Shown here piece after piece: positions 17,641 to 24,812 of a stretch of DNA of 64,000 bases (within the stretch, counting starts at the first letter, position 1; each line of letters opens with the position of its first letter). Source of the DNA: DASRDS01 sp035570055 (lineage in GTDB: Bacteria > Gemmatimonadota > Gemmatimonadetes > Gemmatimonadales > Gemmatimonadaceae); NCBI GenBank assembly GCA_035570055.1, contig DATMLM010000073.1:1-64000 (forward strand), written 5' to 3'. The notes beneath the pieces were generated by a model. It was not told the DNA's origin. It saw nothing but the letters and a program-made list of their open reading frames with translations, and ran no database searches. Both the position numbers and the translations under genes were made by a program.

Positions 17641-18063
17641 TCACACTTCCAGGCGCTGCCCGAACGGGACGACCTCTCCCCGCTCGACATTGCGTTTGAG
17701 CAAACGCAGGTACATCGCCCAGCAATAGCAGGAGATGCGATAATGGTCGTTCGACTGCGGCCAACCGGTGTGATGAAAGCGCACCTGGGTATCGCTCTTG
17801 TTCTCCTCGAGCACGAACCCCATGCGAGTGCCAGTCCAATCGGCGTCCGCATGCGTGATCTCGATCTCGAACTCGCGATCGGGCACTGATCGGGAGACCT
17901 TCGCGCGCCAATGGTGGGTGGGCCCAAAGGCGAGCTCGAACTCGTTGCCATGCTTCGACGACCGTTGGGTCCACCAGGTGTCGAGGCCTTCGGGCGTCGA
18001 GATGCCGTGAAAGACCTGCGCCACGGGTGCGTGAATCACGAAGTGTTGGAAAATGTCCGGCAT
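17641..18063 (-). CDS. SRPBCC / AHSA1-like domain protein (small)
   Basis: A 140-residue single-domain protein has the START-like pattern 'F-V-I-H-A-P-V-A-Q-V-F-H-G-I-S-T-P-E-G-L-D-T-W-W' at its N-terminus and 'V-R-F-H-H-T-G-W' in the second half, typical of activator of Hsp90 ATPase homologue 1-like proteins. ATG 18063 follows the stop of the larger SRPBCC gene by one base, so they are translated together. It is the last of three genes after the ArsR-type regulator. The ligand is unknown. Confidence 0.85.
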   Translation of the reverse strand: MPDIFQHFVIHAPVAQVFHGISTPEGLDTWWTQRSSKHGNEFELAFGPTHHWRAKVSRSVPDREFEIEITHADADWTGTRMGFVLEENKSDTQVRFHHTGWPQSNDHYRISCYCWAMYLRLLKRNVERGEVVPFGQRLEV

Positions 18064-18064
18064 G

Positions 18065-18889
18065 TCAGTCCGCCGAGAAAAGGTTGTCGAGCGCCGGCTG
18101 CCAGGCGGTCGTGATCGCCGCCAGCTTCGTCGCCGGCACCCCCCACGCTGCGAGCCACAGGCCGAGCACGAGTCCATCGGGCTCGGCGTCCACTTGCACA
18201 CGCAGCAACGCGTTGTTCCACTCAGACCCCTCAACCGTCCCCGTGAAGTCCTTCGGGTGCTCGGAGATCACGACGGTCCCGGTGAGCACCGTGCCGTCCG
18301 GCGCCTCGATCGAGTAGCGATCATCGCGTCGTTTCCGCTCGATCGCCGCCTCGGGCTTCCACCCGTCCGAGGCGAACAGCGTCGCCCACGCGTGCTCGGC
18401 GCCACCGGCGATCGGAGTGCGTACCCACGCGACCGCGCGGTCTTCGCCGCGGTGATGCTCGAGATAGTGGCGAAGGCTTTGCAACTCGTATCGCCAGCCG
18501 CGCTGGACGCCGTCGAAGAACTCGTCCCACCGCGCATCCGGATCGAATCCATGCGCGACGAGGCGAAGGATCGTGGACGTACCGTGATCCTCGATCGTGA
18601 AATCGTGGATCACGCGCGGTGCGCCGCTCGGTTGCGGCATGCCGACTTGGAGATGCTGGCCCGGTTTCCATACGACAATCGAGAGATCATCCATCCCGAT
18701 GGGGCCCCAGCGCAGCTGGAGTGCGCCGCCGACGCCCGGCGTCACGCTGGCCGTCAGCGGGAACCATCGCTCGAGCTCCGTCGGATCCGTCAACGCCTTC
18801 CAGACGGCATCCGGCGGCGCGTCGATCGGGATGACGTATTCAGCCGTGCGTGGGATGACCGGCGAGGACGAATGAGAAGGAGCGTCCAT
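18065..18889 (-). CDS. SRPBCC / AHSA1-like domain protein (large)
   Basis: A 274-residue protein has an AHSA1-type domain at residues 15-150 ('I-D-A-P-P-D-A-V-W-K-A-L-T-D-P-T-E-L-E-R-W-F', broken here by convention, then 'D-F-T-I-E-D-H-G-T-S-T-I-L-R-L'). A second SRPBCC-like half at about residues 165-272 is less well conserved. It overlaps the regulator gene by 50 bases, which is long and suggests tight coupling. ArsR regulators paired with SRPBCC proteins are a common arrangement; the ligand is usually not known. Confidence 0.8.
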   Translation of the reverse strand: MDAPSHSSSPVIPRTAEYVIPIDAPPDAVWKALTDPTELERWFPLTASVTPGVGGALQLRWGPIGMDDLSIVVWKPGQHLQVGMPQPSGAPRVIHDFTIEDHGTSTILRLVAHGFDPDARWDEFFDGVQRGWRYELQSLRHYLEHHRGEDRAVAWVRTPIAGGAEHAWATLFASDGWKPEAAIERKRRDDRYSIEAPDGTVLTGTVVISEHPKDFTGTVEGSEWNNALLRVQVDAEPDGLVLGLWLAAWGVPATKLAAITTAWQPALDNLFSAD

Positions 18890-19421
18890 TGGTCGAATCC
18901 GGTTGGTTGTATTTCGCCGCGAGCCGTCCGAGACACTCCGTCAGCTCGGCCGCGAACGCGTGCTGGTCCGCTGGACTGGCAAAGCGAACGTCCGTCTGCG
19001 CCGTCAACGTCGCCAAGCGCTTGCCCGACGCATCGGCGCGCCGGCGCAGCGTGCCGACGTCGCGAATCAGCTTCGAGGCGACCGCCAGGAGATACGTCGA
19101 CGAGAAGTGATCCTCGACTCGCTCGGGGTCGGCCGCGAGCGGTCCGAGCGCCGCCGGCGAGATCACGTACGATCGCGCCGTCGCTTGCACGACCCGCTCG
19201 ACGCAATTGCGCTTGCGACGCTCGGCCACGAACGACACGAGGCCCTCGGCCTCGAGTTGCCGTACATGGTAGGTGACCACTTGGCGCGCGAGTCCCAGTC
19301 GCCGCGCGAGGCCGGCGGCCGAGTCCGGGACCGCCAGCTCGTCCAGCAGCCGGCGGCGCATGGGATCCAGCACCGAGGTCGCCTGTTCCGGGTTCTCGAT
19401 GACCTCGAGCGCTGCACTCAT
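18840..19421 (-). CDS. ArsR-type HTH transcriptional regulator
   Basis: A 193-residue regulator has a winged helix at residues 15-85 ('D-P-M-R-R-R-L-L-D-E-L', 'S-A-A-G-L-A-R-R-L-G-L-A-R-Q-V-V-T-Y-H-V-R-Q-L' split over the recognition helix, 'R-R-K-R-N-C-V-E-R'). A longer C-terminal helical region of about 100 residues follows. No ArsR-type metal-binding cysteine pair is evident, so it may sense a small molecule bound by the SRPBCC proteins. It starts at ATG 19421, 7 bases after a near-consensus -10 box that overlaps an AT-rich dyad, a likely autoregulatory site. Confidence 0.85.
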   Translation of the reverse strand: MSAALEVIENPEQATSVLDPMRRRLLDELAVPDSAAGLARRLGLARQVVTYHVRQLEAEGLVSFVAERRKRNCVERVVQATARSYVISPAALGPLAADPERVEDHFSSTYLLAVASKLIRDVGTLRRRADASGKRLATLTAQTDVRFASPADQHAFAAELTECLGRLAAKYNQPDSTNGRSFSFVLAGHPTHG

Positions 19422-19428
19422 GACAACA

Positions 19429-19457
19429 ATTTTATTTTAGAAAAGAAAATTTGTCAA
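19429..19457 (-). promoter_or_regulatory. Leaderless promoter and dyad operator of the ArsR-SRPBCC operon
   Basis: On the minus strand TTGACA (19457-19452), an exact 17-base spacer and TAAAAT (19434-19429) lie 7 bases before the ATG, which predicts a leaderless mRNA. Spacer and -10 together form a dyad: ATTTT-n-TTTT and AAAA-n-AAAAT match in 18 of 22 positions. This is the most AT-rich stretch in the region and fits a repressor site blocking RNA polymerase. The -35 box overlaps the mscL stop codon. Confidence 0.75.
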
Positions 19458-19915
19458 GGAGTCAACTGGGAGGTGCAGTTCGGGCAGCGTTTCGCGGGGA
19501 TCGGGATCTGCGTCGCGCAGTACGGACACGCCTTGGTCGTCGGGGCAGCCGTCGCTCCCAGCGTGACTGGCTCGAGGTGCAGCTTCGCGACCATCCGCAC
19601 CAGCAAGAACACGCAGAACGCGATGATGAGAAACGTGATGATGTTGTTGACGAACATCCCGTAATTGAGCGTGACGGCCCCGGCACTCTTCGCGTCGGCG
19701 AGCGACACATACGGTGCCGCCGCCTTCGCGCCGTCCTTCAAGACCACGAACTTGTTAGAAAAGTCGAGTCCACCGGTCGCGAGGCCGATGGGGGGCATGA
19801 TGACGTCATCGACGAGCGACTTCACGATGGCGCCAAACGCGGCGCCGATGATCACGCCCACCGCGAGGTCGACCACGTTGCCACGCATGATGAACGCCTT
19901 GAAATCTTTCCACAT
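19454..19915 (-). CDS. mscL: Large-conductance mechanosensitive channel with C-terminal zinc ribbon
   Basis: A 153-residue channel protein. The N-terminal 'F-K-A-F-I-M-R-G-N-V-V-D-L-A-V-G-V-I-I-G' (residues 5-24, given here residue by residue) and the second helix near 88-108 are classic MscL, which opens under membrane tension to release solutes in osmotic downshock. Beyond the usual C-terminal helix it carries a zinc-ribbon pair, C130-x2-C133 and C144-x2-C147, not found in E. coli MscL. An AGGAGG ribosome site sits 6 bases before the ATG. Only 32 bases separate its stop from the ArsR start. Confidence 0.95.
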   Translation of the reverse strand: MWKDFKAFIMRGNVVDLAVGVIIGAAFGAIVKSLVDDVIMPPIGLATGGLDFSNKFVVLKDGAKAAAPYVSLADAKSAGAVTLNYGMFVNNIITFLIIAFCVFLLVRMVAKLHLEPVTLGATAAPTTKACPYCATQIPIPAKRCPNCTSQLTP

Positions 19916-19960
19916 CGTTGCCTCCTGGCGTCAGGGTGTCCGTCGAGGAGATAATGTAGC

Positions 19961-21784
19961 ATGGATCGAGATCTGGGCATGAACCGGCCGATCACGCGCC
20001 GCGACTTCGTGAATGGGGTCGCCGTGTCCATTGGCGGCGCACTCATCCCGTCCAGCACGCTCGACGCGATCCTGCAGCAGGCCGAGTACGCACCAGAGCA
20101 GGATCCGGGCTACTACCCGCCCGCGCTCATGGGTCTGCGCGGCAGTCACCCGGGATCATTCGAGATCGCCCACGCCGCGCGAGACCACACGATTGACGCG
20201 CTCATCGACTCGGCGGCGCCCACCGGCGAGCACTACGATGTGGTCATCGTCGGCGGCGGGATCAGCGGGCTCTCCGCTGCCCATTTCTGCGGGTCGTCGG
20301 CCCGCGTGCTGGTCCTCGACAACCATGATGATTTCGGCGGACACGCCAAGCGCAACGAGTTCGAGGTGGCCGGGCGTCGATTGCTCATGTATGGCGGCAC
20401 GCAATCGATCGATGGCCCGGATCACTATAGTCATACCGCGTTGACCCTGCTCAGGGGGCTCGGCGTCGATCTCGATCGATTCTATCGCGCGTACGACCGC
20501 CATTTCTACACGTCGCGGGGACTCTCGCAGGGCATCTTCTTCGACAAAGAGACGTTCGGCACCGATCATCTGGCCGTGGGTGCAGGTCTCAAACCCTGGG
20601 CCGAGGTCTTAGCCGGTGCGCCGCTGCCCGAGGCCGCGCGCGCCGACATCGCGCGTGTGTACGAAACAAAGTGGCGCACGCTGCCGCACGACCAGCTCGC
20701 GCGGATGAGCTATCGCGACTATCTCCTCAACGTGATGCACGTCGCGCCGGAAGCGATGCCGTACTTCCAAGCGCTGACACACGATCTCTATGGCGTCGGG
20801 ATCGATGCCGTGCCCGCGCAGGATGTGTTCGAGATCGGCTTTCCCGCGAAGATCGCGACGCCACCGGAAGGGGAGGAGCCGTACATCTTCCACTTTCCGG
20901 ACGGCAACGCGACGATCGCGCGCCTGCTCGTGCGCCAGCTCATCCCCGGGGCGATCCCGGGTGCCACGATGGATGACATCGTGACGGCGCGAGTGAACTA
21001 CGCGAAACTGGATGATGTGGCACATCGGGTCCGGCTCCGACTCAATAGTACCGTGGTTCGCGTACGGCAGAGTGGTTCGCATGTCGTCGTCACCTATGTG
21101 CGCGGCGGCAAAGCCTGCTCTGTCCGCGCCTCGGGCGTCGTGCTCGCGTGCTGGAACATGATCATCCCGTATGTGTGTCCCGAGATGCCGGAAGCGCAGA
21201 AGGCTGCATTGGCCTACGGCGCGAAGGTCCCGCTGGTCTACACGAACGTGGCACTGCGTAATTGGAGAGCGTTCGCGTCGCTCGGCATCGATGCGGCATA
21301 CGCGCCCGGCAGCTACCACACGCTCGTCGACCTCGACTACCCGGTCAGCTTAGGCTCGTACGCGTTTCCCAAGGGACCCGATGAGCCGATCGTCGCGCAC
21401 ATGATCCGCACACCGTGTCATCCGGGCCTTCCCGCGCGCGACCAACATCGCGCGGGCCGCGCGGAGTTGCTCGCGACGACCTTCGAGACGTTCGAGCGCA
21501 ACGTGCGCGACCAACTCGCGCGCCTGCTCGGCGCGGCCGACTTCGATCCCGCGCGCGATATCGTGGGGCTCACCGTCAACCGGTGGCCCCACGGATATGC
21601 GTACGAGTACAACACTCTCTGGGATTCGGCCGCGTGGCCTGGCGCGACACGCCCGTGCGTCACGGCGCGCGCGCCATTCGGTCGCATTACGATCGCCAAC
21701 TCCGACGCCGGCGCCTCGGCCTACACCAACGCGGCCATCGACCAGGCGCACCGCGCCGTGCGCGAGTTGTTCGCGACGATCTAA
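19961..21784 (+). CDS. Tat-exported FAD oxidoreductase, spermidine dehydrogenase-like
   Basis: A 607-residue flavoprotein has a twin-arginine signal (I-T-R-R-D-F at residues 11-16), a Rossmann FAD site V-V-I-V-G-G-G-I-S-G-L near residue 92, and the D-F-G-G-H-A-K-R-N-E-F segment typical of amine-oxidase-like flavoenzymes. The N-terminal 'L-G-M-N-R-P-I-T-R-R-D-F-V-N-G' resembles SpdH-type spermidine dehydrogenases as I remember them, so polyamine oxidation is a possible role. The substrate assignment is tentative. Its stop directly abuts the convergent csbD-like gene with no spare base. Confidence 0.7.
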   Translation: MDRDLGMNRPITRRDFVNGVAVSIGGALIPSSTLDAILQQAEYAPEQDPGYYPPALMGLRGSHPGSFEIAHAARDHTIDALIDSAAPTGEHYDVVIVGGGISGLSAAHFCGSSARVLVLDNHDDFGGHAKRNEFEVAGRRLLMYGGTQSIDGPDHYSHTALTLLRGLGVDLDRFYRAYDRHFYTSRGLSQGIFFDKETFGTDHLAVGAGLKPWAEVLAGAPLPEAARADIARVYETKWRTLPHDQLARMSYRDYLLNVMHVAPEAMPYFQALTHDLYGVGIDAVPAQDVFEIGFPAKIATPPEGEEPYIFHFPDGNATIARLLVRQLIPGAIPGATMDDIVTARVNYAKLDDVAHRVRLRLNSTVVRVRQSGSHVVVTYVRGGKACSVRASGVVLACWNMIIPYVCPEMPEAQKAALAYGAKVPLVYTNVALRNWRAFASLGIDAAYAPGSYHTLVDLDYPVSLGSYAFPKGPDEPIVAHMIRTPCHPGLPARDQHRAGRAELLATTFETFERNVRDQLARLLGAADFDPARDIVGLTVNRWPHGYAYEYNTLWDSAAWPGATRPCVTARAPFGRITIANSDAGASAYTNAAIDQAHRAVRELFATI

Positions 21785-21967
21785 CTACCGCTCGTCTTCG
21801 TCCTCGTCGAGCTTGCGCTCGGCTTTCCCGATCGCGTTCTGTACTTTGCCAGTGGCCTGGTCGACCTTGCCTTCGACCTGCATCTTCGTGTCGCCAGTGA
21901 GTCCGCCAAGTGCATCCTTCGCCTTGCCTTTGATCTCTTTGGCGGTCCCTTTGATTTCGTCTTCCAT
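21785..21967 (-). CDS. CsbD family stress protein
   Basis: A 60-residue hydrophilic, highly charged protein starts 'M-E-D-E-I-K-G-T-A-K-E-I-K-G-K-A-K-D-A-L-G-G', a textbook CsbD pattern written here residue by residue. It continues with the second G-K-A repeat and an acidic tail. A strong AGGAGG site 6 bases before ATG 21967 supports this start. CsbD proteins are induced by general stress in many bacteria; the molecular role is unknown. It is divergent from a small membrane-protein gene, a pairing often seen. Confidence 0.9.
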   Translation of the reverse strand: MEDEIKGTAKEIKGKAKDALGGLTGDTKMQVEGKVDQATGKVQNAIGKAERKLDEDEDER

Positions 21968-22061
21968 GTGATACCTCCTGGTTGTGTGCTGGAGGAGGCA
22001 GATTCCGTGCCCGGCATGACTGTTGCCTTGTTCATGCAGTGTTCTCTCAACGGGAGCCTGC

Positions 22062-22214
22062 ATGCTGTGGACGTTAGCGATCGTGCTGTTCATCCTGTGG
22101 ATCCTCGGCTTCGGCGTATTTCACGCCGCCGGCGCGCTGATTCACCTCCTCCTGGTCGCGGCCGTGATCGTCATTCTCATCCGGCTGATCCAGGGGCGCC
22201 GCCCAGTCGTGTAG
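22062..22214 (+). CDS. Lmo0937-like 50-residue membrane protein (DUF5670 type)
   Basis: A 50-residue protein consists of two hydrophobic helices ('L-W-T-L-A-I-V-L-F-I-L-W-I-L-G' and 'L-L-L-V-A-A-V-I-V-I-L-I-R-L') ending in Q-G-R-R-P-V-V, as in the lmo0937 family. A GGGAG ribosome site lies 6 bases before ATG 22062. The 3' end overlaps the convergent nicotinate phosphoribosyltransferase gene by 38 bases. Members often sit near csbD and other stress genes. The function is unknown. Confidence 0.85.
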   Translation: MLWTLAIVLFILWILGFGVFHAAGALIHLLLVAAVIVILIRLIQGRRPVV

Positions 22215-23349
22215 GGTCGAGCCGCACGAGGAGCGGGTTGGGTTGCCACGCGCGCCCAACCTTGCTCTGAAGCTCGGAATCCACGCGCACGACGTCGGCG
22301 GTATAGTCGCAGCCGTTGATGAGCCCATCCGTGGCGCCGCGATTATGTCCGAGCAAGCTCGACCCCACGCCATAGCCGGTGACGGGCACGCCGGCCTCTT
22401 CGAATTGGCGAATCCGTGCTGGCGTGAATCCGCCCGACACGATGATCCCAACGCCGGCAAAGCCCTCGCGGTCCAACGCGTCCCGAACTAATCGGACCAG
22501 CGGTGGGTTGACCCCTTTCAGCGATGCATCGGTAAGCGAGATGTCCGTAAGCCGCTCGCTCGTATCGACGCGAACACCGGTCAGCGCGCCGTCGCCAAAT
22601 CGTTCACGCATGGCGCGAGCGACAGCGAGCGCATCAGTCACCACGTCATTCCGATAATCGACGAGGCTGACGATATTCACGTCGGGCTCGCGCGCACGGA
22701 CGTAGTTCGTGAAGGCCAGCGTCGCCGCAACGACGTCGCCGCCAAACGTCGCGATGAGCGCGTGCGGCATGGTGCCCACGCCGCGCGTACCCCACCACGC
22801 GCCGCCCGCGTCACTCGACACGCTGCCCGCGCCGCCGACTTGCGCGGCATACCCGTCGGGCGTCTGCACGCGCCAATCGTCATGCCGTGCACCCATGAAC
22901 ACCACGGGCCTACCATGGGCTGCCTCCATCACACGCCGCACGTTCGACGCGATCAGCGATCGCCGCGCGAGCACGCCCAGGTAGTCGGTCTCGAGGTGCG
23001 CAAATGCGACGTACGGTCCCGTGACGTGCATGACCGGCACCCAGGGTGTGAGCGCGTCGCCGTCCAACAGCGTATCGATCGTCAAGTCACGCAAGGCGTA
23101 GCCTGGGGCGAGCTGCGTTTCCAGCATCCGAATCACCTCGAAGGCGCCGGCGACGACTCCGTTTTCCTTGGCGAACACCTGCATCGTTACGATCGGATCA
23201 CGCTGCGCGTGCAGTAACGCGTTGCGGCTGCGAACGAAGTACCGGTCGGCGTACCATCCCTCGCCCATCCGTGGGTCGAATTGAAACAATGTCGCCGGGA
23301 ACCGCGTGAGGGCGCGGTGGAGTTGGTCGCTGCGCGAGTCGGCTGTCAT
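22177..23349 (-). CDS. Nicotinate phosphoribosyltransferase
   Basis: A 390-residue enzyme of NAD salvage that joins nicotinate and PRPP to give nicotinate mononucleotide. Motifs include 'G-W-Y-A-D-R-Y-F-V-R-S-R' near the N-terminus, 'F-M-G-A-R-H-D' mid-protein, 'G-V-R-V-D-T-S-E-R' and 'I-I-V-S-G-G-F-T', and the phosphate-binding 'Y-G-V-G-S-S-L'. The start ATG 23349 keeps it clear of the divergent MATE gene; ATG 23388 would overlap that gene. No other NAD genes are adjacent, so it appears to be a single salvage gene. Confidence 0.85.
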   Translation of the reverse strand: MTADSRSDQLHRALTRFPATLFQFDPRMGEGWYADRYFVRSRNALLHAQRDPIVTMQVFAKENGVVAGAFEVIRMLETQLAPGYALRDLTIDTLLDGDALTPWVPVMHVTGPYVAFAHLETDYLGVLARRSLIASNVRRVMEAAHGRPVVFMGARHDDWRVQTPDGYAAQVGGAGSVSSDAGGAWWGTRGVGTMPHALIATFGGDVVAATLAFTNYVRAREPDVNIVSLVDYRNDVVTDALAVARAMRERFGDGALTGVRVDTSERLTDISLTDASLKGVNPPLVRLVRDALDREGFAGVGIIVSGGFTPARIRQFEEAGVPVTGYGVGSSLLGHNRGATDGLINGCDYTADVVRVDSELQSKVGRAWQPNPLLVRLDPTRLGGAPGSAG

Positions 23350-23386
23350 GCCGAAATATCGCTCCGCTGCTATTTTGCTGTCTCCC

Positions 23387-24802
23387 ATGACCGACGTCTC
23401 GATTCCCCAGGCCCCGCCGCGAAAGTTCTGGTCCACGATAGCCGACGCGCTGCGTGGAGCGCACCACGACTACACGCAGGGCTCGATCCCGCGCGCGATC
23501 GTGCTGCTCGCCATCCCGATGGTGCTCGAGATGGCGCTCGAGAGCGTGTTCGCCGTCGTCGACGCGTTCTGGGTCGGGCACATTGGTCCCACGGCGCTCG
23601 CCACCGTCGGCCTCACCGAGTCGATGCTCAGCATCATGTACGCCGTCGACTTGGGCCTCGCCATGGGCGCGACGGCCCTCGTGGCTCGCCGCATCGGGGA
23701 AGGGGACGCCGAGGGCGCGGCCGAGTCGGCCGGGCAGGCGATCATCGTGGGGGTCGTTGCGGCGATCGCGCTCGGGCTCATCGGTGGCATCTTCGCCCCT
23801 CAGCTGCTCGCGCTGCTCGGCGCCGACAAAGACGTCATTGCCCAGGGCTCGTCGTTCACGCGCGTCATGCTCGGCGGGAGCGGGTGCATTCTGTTCCTGT
23901 TTCTCTTCAACGCGATCTTCCGCGGCGCGGGGGATGCGGCGATCGCGATGCGCGTGCTGTGGTTCGCGAACATCATCAATCTCATTCTCGACCCCTGCTT
24001 CATCCTGGGCCTGGGGCCGTTCCCTCGACTGGGTGTGACGGGCGCCGCGGTCGCGACGACCATTGGACGCACGGCCGGCGCGCTGTTCGCGCTGTCGCGC
24101 CTCGTGCGTCCGGGGCATCGGATCACGCTCCGCCGGCGGCATCTCAAGCTCAATCCGGAGGTCATGGGTCGGCTGCTGCGCGTGTCTGGCAACGGTGCAT
24201 TCCAAGCGTTCATCGGCAGCGCGAGCTGGATCGGACTCGTGCGGATCATGTCGCTGTTCGGCAGTGAGGTGCTCGCGGGGTACGTGGTCAGCATTCGGCT
24301 CGTGATCTTCGCGCTTCTCCCTTCCTGGGGTCTCGGCAATGCGGCCGCGACCATGGTCGGGCAGGCGCTCGGCTCCCGCCAACCCGATCGCGCCGAGAAG
24401 GCCGTGTGGCTCGCGTCGGGGTACGACTGCGCGGTGCTGAGTCTCATCGGCCTGGCGTTCGCGGTGTTCGCGCATCCACTGGTGAGCGTGTTCACCAGCG
24501 ATCCCGTCTCGCTCCAGACGGGAGCCACGAGTTTGCGTATCATCGCGCTCGGGTTCCCGCTGTACGCGTACGGCATGGTGGTGACGCAGTCGTTCAACGG
24601 CGCGGGCGACACCTGGACGCCGACCATGATCAACCTCGGCGTGTTCTGGGTATTCGAGATCCCGTTCGCCTACTTCCTCGCCGTGACGTCGCACGTCGGG
24701 CCGTCCGGCGTCTTCATAGCGCTCACGGCAGCCTTCTCGCTGCTTGCCGTCGTGAGCATCCTCCTTTTCCGGCGCGGCCGGTGGAAGGCCGTCGCGCTTT
24801 AG
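23387..24802 (+). CDS. MATE family efflux transporter
   Basis: A 471-residue protein with about 12 transmembrane helices in two similar halves. The N-terminal 'L-A-I-P-M-V-L-E-M-A-L-E-S-V-F-A-V-V-D-A-F-W-V-G-H' (residue by residue) and mid-protein 'P-S-W-G-L-G-N-A-A-A-T-M-V-G-Q' are MATE hallmarks. These antiporters expel organic cations using Na+ or H+ gradients. ATG 23387 is 37 bases from the divergent nicotinate phosphoribosyltransferase start. A TATTTT box 10 bases before the ATG may be the -10. Confidence 0.9.
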   Translation: MTDVSIPQAPPRKFWSTIADALRGAHHDYTQGSIPRAIVLLAIPMVLEMALESVFAVVDAFWVGHIGPTALATVGLTESMLSIMYAVDLGLAMGATALVARRIGEGDAEGAAESAGQAIIVGVVAAIALGLIGGIFAPQLLALLGADKDVIAQGSSFTRVMLGGSGCILFLFLFNAIFRGAGDAAIAMRVLWFANIINLILDPCFILGLGPFPRLGVTGAAVATTIGRTAGALFALSRLVRPGHRITLRRRHLKLNPEVMGRLLRVSGNGAFQAFIGSASWIGLVRIMSLFGSEVLAGYVVSIRLVIFALLPSWGLGNAAATMVGQALGSRQPDRAEKAVWLASGYDCAVLSLIGLAFAVFAHPLVSVFTSDPVSLQTGATSLRIIALGFPLYAYGMVVTQSFNGAGDTWTPTMINLGVFWVFEIPFAYFLAVTSHVGPSGVFIALTAAFSLLAVVSILLFRRGRWKAVAL

Positions 24803-24812
24803 TACCCTCCTC

